A DNA stretch of 41,970 nucleotides, taken from Sphingomonas sp. CFBP 8760. GTDB taxonomy: Bacteria > Pseudomonadota > Alphaproteobacteria > Sphingomonadales > Sphingomonadaceae. The stretch lies in the NCBI RefSeq assembly GCF_014841615.1, contig NZ_JACYUG010000002.1:188643-230612 (forward strand), read 5' to 3'. The notes below the pieces were generated by a model. The model was not told the origin of the DNA and did not search any database. It was given only the letters and a program-made list of their open reading frames with translations. Positions 7,779 through 16,106 of this stretch are shown here, piece after piece; the stretch's first letter is position 1; every line of letters begins with the position of its first letter. The position numbers were made by a program, and so were the translations under genes.

Positions 7779-8832
7779 TGATGACGCCGCGCCGGATCTG
7801 ATCCAGCTCGATGCTCTCGTACAGCGCCTGGAAATTGCCGTTGCCGAAGCCCTCGTTCCCCTTGCGCTGGATGATCTCGAAGAAGATCGGGCCGACCATC
7901 GTTTCGGTGAAGATCTGCAGCAGCAGCCCTTCCTCGCCGGCCGCGCCGTCGATCAGGATGCGGTTGCGGCGCAGGCGTTCCAGATCCTCGCCATGGCCGG
8001 GCACGCGCTTGTCGACGAGTTCGTAATAGGTCTCGATCGTGTCCTGCAACTTCACGCCGCGGGCGCGCAGCTTCTCGACGGTGGTGTAGATGTCGTCGGT
8101 GGTGAGGGCGAGGTGCTGGATGCCTTCGCCGTTATAGTCGCGGATGAACTCCTCGATCTGGCTCTTGTCGTCCTGGCTCTCGTTCAGCGGGATGCGGATC
8201 GCACGGTCGGGGGCGATCATCGCCTGGCTGAACAGGCCGGTCGCCTTGCCCTTGATGTCGAAGTATTTCTGTTCCTCGAACCCGAAGATCTGGCCGTAAA
8301 AGGCCGACCAGGTCCGCATCTGGCCACGGCGCACATTGTGGGTGAGGTGATCGAGCAGGTCGAGCCCGACATTGTTCTCGGCCTCCGCCGCCTCGGCACC
8401 GGGTACCGGCGTCCAGTCGTCGTAGAGCGAGCCGGCCGCGCCGTGGCGATCGACCAGATAGAGGTTCGAGCCGCCGATCCCCTCCAGCACATAACCGCCG
8501 CCGAGCGCGCCGCCCGTGGCATCGCCGGGCCTGGCGCCACGGGCGATCGCGGCATCATACGCGGCCTTCGCATCATGGACGCGGAACGCCATGCCGCTGG
8601 CGGACGGCCCATGATCGCGCGCGAAATCAGGAGCATGGCCGTCATGCCTGCGATTGAGCAGCAGGTTGATCCGCCCCTGCTTGTACCGCGTGACGGGCAG
8701 CACGGGATGAGTCGCGGCGGCGACGAAGCCGAGTTGTTCGAACTGGCGGGCAAGCGCATCGGGATCGGGCGAGGTGAACTCGGCGAACTCGAAGCCGTCG
8801 AGCCCCATCGGATTGACGTCCATATGGTCCAT
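7765..8832 (-). CDS. hppD: 4-Hydroxyphenylpyruvate dioxygenase
   Basis: Converts 4-hydroxyphenylpyruvate, from tyrosine, to homogentisate in the cytoplasm. The protein has 355 residues and two vicinal-oxygen-chelate domains. The Fe(II) ligands are H162 in DHLTHNV, H240 in GIQHLALTT and E319 in IFFEIIQRKG, matching H161, H240 and E322 of the Pseudomonas enzyme; the C-terminal gate helix region GFGNGNFQALYESIE is intact. The ATG has AGGAG six bases upstream. It is first in the hppD-hmgA-Rieske order and is divergent from a marR gene, with two related dyads in the shared promoter. The last codons and stop fall in a 24-bp perfect palindrome. Confidence 0.97.
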   Translation of the reverse strand: MDHMDVNPMGLDGFEFAEFTSPDPDALARQFEQLGFVAAATHPVLPVTRYKQGRINLLLNRRHDGHAPDFARDHGPSASGMAFRVHDAKAAYDAAIARGARPGDATGGALGGGYVLEGIGGSNLYLVDRHGAAGSLYDDWTPVPGAEAAEAENNVGLDLLDHLTHNVRRGQMRTWSAFYGQIFGFEEQKYFDIKGKATGLFSQAMIAPDRAIRIPLNESQDDKSQIEEFIRDYNGEGIQHLALTTDDIYTTVEKLRARGVKLQDTIETYYELVDKRVPGHGEDLERLRRNRILIDGAAGEEGLLLQIFTETMVGPIFFEIIQRKGNEGFGNGNFQALYESIELDQIRRGVITVDA

Positions 8833-8848
8833 AACCGCTCCTGAAGAA

Positions 8849-8862
8849 GTATCAATCGTTAC
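8849..8862. promoter_or_regulatory. Putative MarR operator, site 1 (hppD-proximal)
   Basis: GTATCAATCGTTAC is an imperfect dyad matching site 2 at 10 of 14 positions in either orientation. Its centre is 40 bases (about four helical turns) from that of site 2. It lies just upstream of the hppD Shine-Dalgarno, so binding would block hppD transcription. Confidence 0.45.
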
Positions 8863-8888
8863 CGCTTATCTGGGCGTTTGCCGAACCG

Positions 8889-8902
8889 GTGTCAAATGAT
8901 AC
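8889..8902. promoter_or_regulatory. Putative MarR operator, site 2 (marR-proximal)
   Basis: GTGTCAAATGATAC is a near-palindrome (GTGTCA-AA-TGATAC, five of six pairs). It overlaps the most upstream possible start (GTG at 8889) of the marR gene, which argues for translation from a downstream ATG. Binding here would give autoregulation. Confidence 0.45.
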
Positions 8903-8912
8903 GATGCCGCCA

Positions 8913-9377
8913 ATGGCCCGACGACCGCTGATCCTGGACGACTTCATCCCCTACCGATTGTCGGTGACCTCCAACCTGGTCAGCGACACGATCGCGCGCA
9001 CCTATGAGGCGTTGTTCGGGCTGACGATCCCGGAATGGCGGCTGGTGGCGGTGATCGCGGAGCGGGACGGGATCACGCAGCAGGCGATCGGCGCGACGAC
9101 GCGGATGGACAAGGTGACCGTCAGCCGCGCCGCGATCGCGCTGGCCGACCGGGGGTTGCTGGCCCGCGTGGCCAATCCCGACGACCGGCGATCGCATCTG
9201 CTGCGGCTGACCGGACCGGGACATAAACTGTATGCGGCGGTCGCGCCGCAGGCGATCGCGCTGGAGCGGCGCATCTTCGCCGGCTTCGCGCCGGCCGAGA
9301 TCGCTGCCTTCACCGCAATGCTGCGCCGGATCGAGGCAGCGGCGCTGGCGCTTGACGCGACCGGGGATGCGCCATGA
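8913..9377 (+). CDS. MarR family transcriptional regulator
   Basis: A ~154-residue winged-helix regulator. The recognisable core is LPEWRLVAVIAE-like (TIPEWRLVAVIAERDG), followed by QQAIGATTRMDKVTVSRAAIALADRGLLAR (helix-turn-helix) and the wing NPDDRRSHLLRLT with its conserved D-x-R. It is divergent from hppD and probably regulates the tyrosine/homogentisate genes and itself, with a pathway intermediate as ligand; this is inference from position. No start has a convincing Shine-Dalgarno. Candidates are GTG 8889, ATG 8904 and ATG 8913; I prefer 8913 because the first overlaps an operator-like dyad and homologues I know begin close to the PLILDDFIPYRLSV segment. A leaderless mRNA is possible. 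Confidence 0.9.
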   Translation: MARRPLILDDFIPYRLSVTSNLVSDTIARTYEALFGLTIPEWRLVAVIAERDGITQQAIGATTRMDKVTVSRAAIALADRGLLARVANPDDRRSHLLRLTGPGHKLYAAVAPQAIALERRIFAGFAPAEIAAFTAMLRRIEAAALALDATGDAP

Positions 9378-9417
9378 TAGCGGCACTGGCGATGCGAACG
9401 CTACGGGAGAGACGATG

Positions 9418-10275
9418 ATGCAGGCGGAACACGCGCTGACGATCGGCGCGATGCTGGGTGAGGGGCCGATCTGGATCGGCGATGCGCTGTGGTTCGTCGA
9501 TATCAAGGGCCAGCGCGTGTATCGCCATCACCCGGCGACCGGCGCGCTCGACCAGTGGGACGCGCCGGAGATGGTCGGCTGGATCGTGCCGGCGGGGCTG
9601 GGCGGGTTCGTCGTCGGGCTGAAATCGGGGCCGCACCGCTTCGATCCGGATACCGCGACGTTCAGGCGGATGACGACGATCGACGCGCACCTGCCCGCCA
9701 ACCGGCTGAACGACGCCACGGTCGATTCCACCGGCCGGCTGTGGTTCGGCACGATGGACAATAACGAACTGGCCGTCAGCGGCCGGCTGTACCGCTGGGA
9801 CGGGACGGCGGCGGTCGACAGCGGCGCCGATGCGGTGACGATCGCCAACGGCCCGGCGATCGATCCGTCGGGGACGCGGCTGTACCATGTCGACACCTCC
9901 GGCAAGCGAGTGATCGTGCATCCGCTGGCCACGGACGGGACGCTGGGCGCGGGGGAGGAATTCCTGCGGCTGGGCGAGGACGAAGGCTGGCCCGACGGGG
10001 TGATCTGCGATGCGGAGGGCGGCGTGTGGCTCGGCCTGTTCGGCGGCTGGCAGGCGCGACGCTACGCGCCGGACGGTACGCTGACCGATACGATTCACTT
10101 CCCCGTCGCCAACGTGACCAAGATCGCGCTGGGCGGCCCCGATGGCCGTACCGCCTGGGCGACGACCGCGCGGCAGGGGCTGGACGCGGCGGCGCTCGCC
10201 GCGCAGCCGCTGGCGGGCGACGTGTTCACGTTCCGCGTGGCGATACCCGGCCAGCCGACGGTGGCGATGGGGTAG
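9418..10275 (+). CDS. SMP-30/gluconolactonase family lactonase
   Basis: A 285-residue six-bladed beta-propeller. The divalent-metal ligands expected for the family are present: E15 in LGEGPIW, N144 in IANGPAID and D193 in GWPDGV; N95/N98 in NRLNDATVD and the LWFGTMD strand form the substrate site. Members hydrolyse sugar lactones (aldonolactones, arabinonolactone and similar), and there is no signal peptide. The start is one of two adjacent ATGs (9415 or 9418), with GGGAGAG nearby. It follows marR by 40 bases on the same strand, but no sugar dehydrogenase or transporter is adjacent, so the substrate cannot be named. Confidence 0.88.
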   Translation: MQAEHALTIGAMLGEGPIWIGDALWFVDIKGQRVYRHHPATGALDQWDAPEMVGWIVPAGLGGFVVGLKSGPHRFDPDTATFRRMTTIDAHLPANRLNDATVDSTGRLWFGTMDNNELAVSGRLYRWDGTAAVDSGADAVTIANGPAIDPSGTRLYHVDTSGKRVIVHPLATDGTLGAGEEFLRLGEDEGWPDGVICDAEGGVWLGLFGGWQARRYAPDGTLTDTIHFPVANVTKIALGGPDGRTAWATTARQGLDAAALAAQPLAGDVFTFRVAIPGQPTVAMG

Positions 10276-10354
10276 GATACCGGCAAGATACCCGCCGCCT
10301 TGCCGCAACGACGATTCGCTGCGAGCATCGCGAAAACGACGGCGGGAGAGTGAG

Positions 10355-11083
10355 ATGCGGGCGGCGGCAATACTGGCGGCGATGCTGGCGACGGGAGCGG
10401 GCGTCGCCGCGTTCGCCGCGGTGCAGCGCGATACGGCCCCGGCCCCAGCCTCGACGCCGAACCCGCGTGCGACGCCGCAGGACGACGGCATCCTCGTCCT
10501 CGGCCCGCGACAGGAGGACGATATCGTCGTCACCGGTGCCCGGCCGGTCATCCGTGGCGGGCTGTGGCGGTTTCGCCGGTCGGGCACGATGAACTACGGC
10601 GTGACCCCCGGCCGGTTCAGCCAGGCCACCTCGCTGCCGTTCAGCTTCCTGACGTGCCTGCCGGACGGCGAGCTGGAGGCCGCGTTGCGCCGGGCCAGCG
10701 GCGAGGGATCGTCGCTGATGAGCGATGCGCGGTGCAACGACCTGAGGCTGACGGTCGGCAAGGGACGCGTCGCGGGCAAGCGGATATGCACCGCCGGACG
10801 TGCGGGGCAGCGGGTGGCGACGGACATATCGGGCCGATACGACACCCGGCAACTGGCGATCACGTTCACAGCGGAGGCGTTGCATGACGGTTATGAACGG
10901 GGTGGCGGACCGGACTGGAATCCCGAGCGGGCGAAGGGATATCGCTGGCAGGCGGTGGCGGTGCGCGAAGGCGACTGCCCCCAGTCGCCGGTCAGGAACC
11001 AGCGCAACGCGGAGGAAGTGGTGCCGCTGCTGTTCACCCCCGGCCTCGACTATCTGGCGTTCGACACCATGGCGAGGGATTGA
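10355..11083 (+). CDS. Secreted protein, DUF3617-like, with IVVTG segment
   Basis: A 242-residue protein with an N-terminal signal peptide (MRAAAILAAMLATGAGVAAFA) and then a low-complexity Pro/Ala stretch. Residues 44-63 carry two similar segments, GILVLGPR and DIVVTGAR; the second resembles the start of TonB-dependent receptors in sphingomonads. The body has the GLWRF... LTCLPD... ARCNDL... KRICT... YDTRQL order with spaced cysteines seen in DUF3617-type periplasmic proteins, but I am not certain of the family. ATG preceded by GGGAGAG. It is followed after 72 bases by another secreted protein. The function is unknown; periplasmic location is the safest statement. Confidence 0.7.
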   Translation: MRAAAILAAMLATGAGVAAFAAVQRDTAPAPASTPNPRATPQDDGILVLGPRQEDDIVVTGARPVIRGGLWRFRRSGTMNYGVTPGRFSQATSLPFSFLTCLPDGELEAALRRASGEGSSLMSDARCNDLRLTVGKGRVAGKRICTAGRAGQRVATDISGRYDTRQLAITFTAEALHDGYERGGGPDWNPERAKGYRWQAVAVREGDCPQSPVRNQRNAEEVVPLLFTPGLDYLAFDTMARD

Positions 11084-11155
11084 GGCCCCATGGGCCGATT
11101 GCCTTCCTCGCGGCGATTGGCGATGATCGCCCGCAGATAGAACGGGGGAGGCGGG

Positions 11156-12907
11156 ATGCGATCGACGATGGGGGCGGTGCTGGCGTCGATGCTGCTGGCA
11201 CCGGTGCCGGCCGTGGCGGCGTGCAAGGTATCGAGGATTCTCGAACTGCCGGTGACGATGGCCGGGCGACGGCCGATGGTCACGGCGCAGCTGGGGGGGC
11301 GGGACGTGCGCTTCATCCTCGACAGCGGTGCGTTCTACAGTACCATCTCACGCGCCAATGCGGCGGAGTTCGGCCTGAAGGTGTCGGCGATGCCGCCGCA
11401 GTTCCGGGTGAAGGGGATCGGCGGCGATTCCACCGTCGGTGCCGCCGTCACGCGCGACTTCACGCTGGGCGGCGTGGCGATCCCGAAGATATCATTCATC
11501 GTCGGCGGCAGCGATACCGGCACCGCGGGCCTGCTGGGCCAGAACGTCCTCGGGCTGGCGGATGTCGAATATGACCTGCCGCACGGCGTCGTCCGGCTGA
11601 TGAAGACGACCGATTGCGGCAAGGCAAACCTTGCCTATTGGGCGGGGGACAAGCCGATGACGATCCTGCCGCTGATCGAGCAGGCGCAGAGCAATTTCAA
11701 TCCGCATACCATCGCCACCGTGGAGCTGAACGGGCGCAAGATCCGCGCGCTGTTCGATACCGGGGCGCAGACATCGCTGCTGTCGCTGGAGATCGCGAAG
11801 CAACTGGGCGTCACGCCGACCTCGCCGGGAGTGGTGGCCGCCGGCATGGGCGGCGGGCTCGGATCGCGACAGGTCCGTTCGTGGTACGCGCCGTTCGAGC
11901 GCATCGATCTGGGCGGCGAGGTAATCCCGAAGCCGAAGATCCATATTGCGGAAATCGATCTGGGTCGTGCCGACCTGCTGGTGGGCGTCGATTTCTTCCT
12001 GACGCACCGGGTGTTCGTGTCGAACGCCACGAACCGGATGTTCTTCACCTATGAGGGCGGGCCGGTGTTCGGGCTGACGCCCACAGGCGCCCGCGACGTG
12101 GCCGGCAAGGCGATCGACCTGACCGACAAGGCGGCGCAACCGACCGATGCCGCCGGGTACAGCCGGCGGGGCGCGGTGCTGCTGTCGAACCGGCGGGTGG
12201 CGGAGGCGCTGGCCGATCTGGACAAGGCGGTGGCGATGGCGCCGGACGAGGGCCGTTATTTCCACCAGCGCGCGATGGCGCGACTGGCCGACCGCCAGAT
12301 GCTGCCCGCGCTGGCCGATCTGGACCGCGCGATCACGCTGTCGCCCACCGATGCCGAGGCGCGGCTGACGCGGGCGAGCCTGCGGATCGCGGGGGGTGAC
12401 CGGGAGGGGACGAAGGCCGATCTGGCGGCGGCCGATGCCGCGCTGGCGCCGTCCGCCAACGGCCGGCTGGCCCTGGGCGCGATGTACGGCCGGGTCGACA
12501 TGCCGGCTGCCTCCGCCGAGAATTACGGACAATGGCTGCGTACCCACCGCGACGACGGCAAGCGCGGCGACGCCCTGAACGGCCGGTGCTGGGCGCTGGC
12601 GCAGATGGGCCGCGATCTGGACATGGCGCTGGACGATTGCAACGCGGCGCTGAAGCTGTCGCCGGGCAATCCCGCCTATCTGGACAGCCGGGGGCTGGTG
12701 CGGCTGCGGCGGGGCGAACTGGCGGCGGCGCTGGCGGATTACGATGCGGCGCTGAAGATCAGGCCGCGCCAGGCCTGGTCGCTGTACGCGCGCGGGATCG
12801 CCGCCGCCAAGGCGGGGCGGGCGGACGAGGCGCGGGCCAATCGAGCCGCCGCGCTGGCGATCGATACGCGGATCGGCGAACAGGCGAAGCGGATCGGGCT
12901 GGAATGA
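11156..12907 (+). CDS. Tandem retropepsin-like aspartyl protease with TPR domain
   Basis: A 583-residue exported protein. Residues 1-22 are a signal peptide ending VAAC, a possible lipobox with C23 as the lipidated residue. Two retroviral-type aspartyl protease domains follow: D56-S57-G58 in FILDSGAFYSTIS and D201-T202-G203 in LFDTGAQTSLLS, each with a later hydrophobic-Gly strand (GLLGQNVLG; DLLVGVDFF). From about residue 330 to the end there are several TPR-like helix pairs rich in ALADLDKA/DAALKL. Retropepsins normally dimerise to build one site; two domains in one chain could form an internal pseudo-dimer. Start ATG preceded by a GGGGGAGGCGGG stretch. The substrate is unknown; a periplasmic or outer-membrane-anchored protease is plausible. 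Confidence 0.85.
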   Translation: MRSTMGAVLASMLLAPVPAVAACKVSRILELPVTMAGRRPMVTAQLGGRDVRFILDSGAFYSTISRANAAEFGLKVSAMPPQFRVKGIGGDSTVGAAVTRDFTLGGVAIPKISFIVGGSDTGTAGLLGQNVLGLADVEYDLPHGVVRLMKTTDCGKANLAYWAGDKPMTILPLIEQAQSNFNPHTIATVELNGRKIRALFDTGAQTSLLSLEIAKQLGVTPTSPGVVAAGMGGGLGSRQVRSWYAPFERIDLGGEVIPKPKIHIAEIDLGRADLLVGVDFFLTHRVFVSNATNRMFFTYEGGPVFGLTPTGARDVAGKAIDLTDKAAQPTDAAGYSRRGAVLLSNRRVAEALADLDKAVAMAPDEGRYFHQRAMARLADRQMLPALADLDRAITLSPTDAEARLTRASLRIAGGDREGTKADLAAADAALAPSANGRLALGAMYGRVDMPAASAENYGQWLRTHRDDGKRGDALNGRCWALAQMGRDLDMALDDCNAALKLSPGNPAYLDSRGLVRLRRGELAAALADYDAALKIRPRQAWSLYARGIAAAKAGRADEARANRAAALAIDTRIGEQAKRIGLE

Positions 12908-12931
12908 CCGGACGCGGAACCGGGCGCGCGG

Positions 12932-14236
12932 TCAGACGGTGACGGCGCTGGCCTGTCGCCCCGCCTCGCCGAACACGCGCAGGTAACGGGCGATTTCGGC
13001 CGGGTCGCCGGTGGCCTTGGCGGGATTATCCGACAGCTTGACCGCCGGGCGGCCATTGGCACTGGTGACCTTGGCGACGAGCGAGATCGGCTCCAGCCCG
13101 GTGGTGCCGTCGGGCGCGCAACCGCGGAAGTCGTTGGTCAGGTTGGTGCCCCAGCCGAAGCTGGTCCGCACCCGTCCGTCGAAATGGCGATAGGTCGCCT
13201 CGATGGAGCCGACATCCATCCCGTCCGAGAAGATCAGCAGCTTGCCCGCCGGATCGCGGCCGTGCGCCTGCCACCAGCGGATGATCTCGTCCCCCGCGGC
13301 AATCGGTGGCGCGCTGTCCGGGCGGAACCCGGTCCAGTCCGCCACCCAGTCGGGCGCGTCGGCGAGGAAGGCGGCGGTGCCGAACGCATCCGGCAGCGCG
13401 ATCAGCAGGTTGCCGCCATAATGCCGCCGCCACTCGTCGAGCACGCGGTACGGCGCGGCGCGCAGTTCTGCGTCGTCGTTCGCCAGCGCGGCGATCACCA
13501 TCGGCAGTTCATGGGCGTTGGTGCCGATCGCCTCCAGGTCGTTGTCCATCGCGAGCAGGACGTTGGAGGTGCCGATGAACCGGTCGCCCAGCCCCTCCTT
13601 CACCGCCTCCACGCACCAGCGCTGCCACAGAAAGCCGTGGCGGCGGCGGGTGCCGAAATCGGACAGGACCAGATCGGGCAGCGCGCGCAGCCGCTCCACC
13701 TTGTCCCACAGCCGGGCCTTGGCGCGGGCATAGAGGACGTCGAGCGTGAAGCGCCCCATGTCGCGCATCGCCGCGCGCGACCGGAGTTCGTTGACGATGG
13801 TGAGCGCGGGGATTTCCCACATCGTCGTGTGCGTCCACGGACCGGCGAACTGCAGTTCGAACTGCCCGTCGACCCGGCGCAGATCATAGTCGGGCAGCTG
13901 GAAATCGGCGAGCCAGGCCAGGAAATCCGGCGCGAACATCCGTTCCTGCCCGGCGAAGCTGTTGCCCGCCAGCCAGATCAGCTCCTTCTTGGCGAAGCGC
14001 ACGGTGCGGGCATGATCCAGCTGGGCGCGCAATTCCCCTTCGTCGATCGTATCGGCGAGCCTTACCGTGCGGCTACGGTTGATGAGGGTGAAGGTCGCCT
14101 GCACGTCCGGATAGAGATGCCGGATCATCTGGAGCATCAGCAGCTTGTAGAAATCGGTGTCGAGCAGGCTGCGGACGATCGGATCGAGCCGGAAGCCATG
14201 ATCCCAGGTGCGGGTCGCGATGTCGGTGACAGCCAT
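12932..14236 (-). CDS. pncB: Nicotinate phosphoribosyltransferase
   Basis: A 434-residue NAD-salvage enzyme that makes nicotinate mononucleotide from nicotinate and PRPP using ATP. Motifs include the N-terminal [26 protein letters not shown], the phosphorylatable histidine H242 in GTNAHELPM, and [11 protein letters not shown] and [11 protein letters not shown] of the PRPP site. Length and order match the bacterial enzyme. The ATG has AAGGG eight bases upstream. It converges on the aspartyl-protease gene with only 24 bases between, and is divergent from an ATP-grasp gene across a ~118-base gap. It stands alone as a transcription unit, and no regulator (NrtR or NadQ) is visible beside it. Confidence 0.96.
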   Translation of the reverse strand: MAVTDIATRTWDHGFRLDPIVRSLLDTDFYKLLMLQMIRHLYPDVQATFTLINRSRTVRLADTIDEGELRAQLDHARTVRFAKKELIWLAGNSFAGQERMFAPDFLAWLADFQLPDYDLRRVDGQFELQFAGPWTHTTMWEIPALTIVNELRSRAAMRDMGRFTLDVLYARAKARLWDKVERLRALPDLVLSDFGTRRRHGFLWQRWCVEAVKEGLGDRFIGTSNVLLAMDNDLEAIGTNAHELPMVIAALANDDAELRAAPYRVLDEWRRHYGGNLLIALPDAFGTAAFLADAPDWVADWTGFRPDSAPPIAAGDEIIRWWQAHGRDPAGKLLIFSDGMDVGSIEATYRHFDGRVRTSFGWGTNLTNDFRGCAPDGTTGLEPISLVAKVTSANGRPAVKLSDNPAKATGDPAEIARYLRVFGEAGRQASAVTV

Positions 14237-14354
14237 GTCGCCCTTTTACCCGGCGTGATCGGCGGCGGAAGAGGGGATATCCGCCCGCCGGGTTGCATCG
14301 CCACCCAGCGGGTTCATAGACGATGATGCCATTAACCGTTTGGGAGATAAGGAT

Positions 14355-15422
14355 TTGACGTCGACACCGGTCGCCATCCTCTATCAGGCGCTGCCGCCGC
14401 CGATCATCGACGGGCTGCGCAAGGACGCCAAGCCGGGCGGATATTCCGATGGCGGCGCGGATATCGCGGTGGCGTTGCGCGACGCCGGGCGGGCGGTGGT
14501 GACTCCGGTGGCGAACCCCGATCCGGCGCGGGCGCTGGACTGGGTATTCCCCGATACCGGCGCGGGCATCGCCGCCGCGCTGGCGGCGGGGGCGGGCATG
14601 TTGTGGGCGAACACGGTGCTGTTCGAGGGGCATCCGCTGGAAGACGTGATCGGCCGGGTCGGCATCGTCGGCCAGACGCCGGCCGCGATGCAGCGGTTCG
14701 ACGACAAGTTCGATACCAACCGGGCATTGACGGCGGCCGGCCTGCCGGTGGCGGCGTCGTTCCTGCTGTCCGCCACCGCGCGGGACGGGGTACGGGGACT
14801 GGACGACCTGCCCGGCATGGCGCTGTCGTTTCCGGTGATCGTGAAGCCGGTGCGCGGCCGGGGCAGTCAGGGCGTGACGCTGGTCGACGACCTGTTGGCG
14901 CTGCGCACCGCGGCGGCGCGATTGCTGGACGAGGCGACGTTCGGCGACATGCTGATGGTGGAGGAATATCTGGCGGGCGAGGAGACGACCGTCACCGTCA
15001 TGCCGCTACGATCGCCGCTGCCCTCCGGCGAACGCGGCGATGCCCATTGGGCGTTGCGGCCGGTACGACGGTTCGATCAGCGCAACGGCGTCGCGCCCTA
15101 TAACGGTGATGTGCCGGTGACCCGCAACAGCGCGGCGATCGGCACGGAACGGCTGGCAGAGGAACCGGTGCGGGCGGTGATCGCCGCGTGCGTCCGCGCC
15201 GCCGCGCTGGTCGAGGCGCGGGCGGCGATCCGGATCGACTGTCGCGCCGGCGGGGACGGCAGGTTCAGGCTGTTCGATCTGAACATGAAGCCGAACATGA
15301 CCGGACCGGGGCGGCCGGGCCGCGACGATCAGGATTGCCTGTCGGCGATCGCCGCGCGGGCGGACGGATGGTCCTATGCCGATCTGCTCTGTGCGATGCT
15401 CGATGCCGGGTGGACCGACTGA
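14355..15422 (+). CDS. ATP-grasp enzyme, D-Ala-D-Ala ligase-like
   Basis: A ~355-residue carboxylate-amine/thiol ligase of the ATP-grasp superfamily. The ATP-binding lysine loop is FPVIVKPVRGRGSQGVTL, the lid strand is LMVEEYLAGEETTVTVMP, and the metal-binding strand is FRLFDLNMKPNMTGPGRPG, where D and N take the place of the usual D/E-x-N. The start is TTG: GGGAG sits nine bases before TTG 14355, while the longer TTG 14340 has no ribosome site. It is not a cell-wall Ddl, since the peptide-serine motifs are absent. Nothing adjacent names its substrates (neighbours are pncB and, convergently, a hydrolase). The superfamily is certain, the reaction unknown. Confidence 0.8.
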   Translation: MTSTPVAILYQALPPPIIDGLRKDAKPGGYSDGGADIAVALRDAGRAVVTPVANPDPARALDWVFPDTGAGIAAALAAGAGMLWANTVLFEGHPLEDVIGRVGIVGQTPAAMQRFDDKFDTNRALTAAGLPVAASFLLSATARDGVRGLDDLPGMALSFPVIVKPVRGRGSQGVTLVDDLLALRTAAARLLDEATFGDMLMVEEYLAGEETTVTVMPLRSPLPSGERGDAHWALRPVRRFDQRNGVAPYNGDVPVTRNSAAIGTERLAEEPVRAVIAACVRAAALVEARAAIRIDCRAGGDGRFRLFDLNMKPNMTGPGRPGRDDQDCLSAIAARADGWSYADLLCAMLDAGWTD

Positions 15423-15427
15423 CCCGG

Positions 15428-16087
15428 TCAGCCATGGGTCAGCCAGTCGCGCAGCAGCGCGGTCACCTCGCCCGGCCGTTCCATCGGGGCGAGGTGCCCG
15501 CATGATCGCAGCAGGTGGAAACGGGCGCTGGCGATCCGGGCGCTGAGGGCGCGGGCATCGTCCGGCGTGCAGATACGGTCGCGATCACCGACCGCGACCA
15601 GCGCGGGCACACGGATCGCGGCGATCGCGTCGCTGATGTCGGGGCGGGCGAGCAGGGCGCGCTGCTGGCGTTCGAATACGGCGGGGCCGACCCGGTCCGC
15701 CATCGCCTGTGCCGGACCGCTGACGATCGCGGACAGGCGGGGATCGGCATGGGGCGCGGTGGCGAGCATCCCCTGACCGCTCACCGTGCGGGGGCGCATG
15801 TCCATCGAATCGCGGGTGCCGAACAGGGCGATGCGGGTGATCCGGTCGGGCGCCTGCCGCACCATTTCCATCGCGACGTATCCACCAAGGCTGACGCCCG
15901 CGACCGCGAAGCGCGGCGGCGCATCGGCCAGCACGCGCGCGGCCATGCCGTCCAGCGTATCGTCGCGCGACAGGTCGCCGAATTCCGGTTGGGCGAGGCG
16001 GGACAGATCGACGATCTGGCGCGCCCATAGCTGCCCGTCGCACCCCATGGCGGGGAGCAGGACGAGGGGGGTGGGGGAACGGTCCAT
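15428..16087 (-). CDS. Alpha/beta hydrolase, last gene of the citrate-type operon
   Basis: A 219-residue cytoplasmic alpha/beta hydrolase. Catalytic triad: S66 in AGVSLGGY, an Asp in VGDRDRICTPDD (D168 or D170) and H198 in SCGHLAPMERP; LLPAMGCDGQLW near the N-terminus forms the oxyanion region. It resembles the 3-oxoadipate enol-lactonase/ester hydrolase branch, which is too broad to name a substrate. The ATG (16087) has GGAG seven bases upstream; a longer in-frame reading from 16144 would overlap the upstream gene. It follows the AbrB-family gene by 19 bases and is the distal gene of the five-gene minus-strand operon, hinting that the imported compound, or one delivered as an ester, is hydrolysed. 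Confidence 0.82.
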   Translation of the reverse strand: MDRSPTPLVLLPAMGCDGQLWARQIVDLSRLAQPEFGDLSRDDTLDGMAARVLADAPPRFAVAGVSLGGYVAMEMVRQAPDRITRIALFGTRDSMDMRPRTVSGQGMLATAPHADPRLSAIVSGPAQAMADRVGPAVFERQQRALLARPDISDAIAAIRVPALVAVGDRDRICTPDDARALSARIASARFHLLRSCGHLAPMERPGEVTALLRDWLTHG

Positions 16088-16106
16088 GCGAGGTCTCCGG
16101 AAGCGA

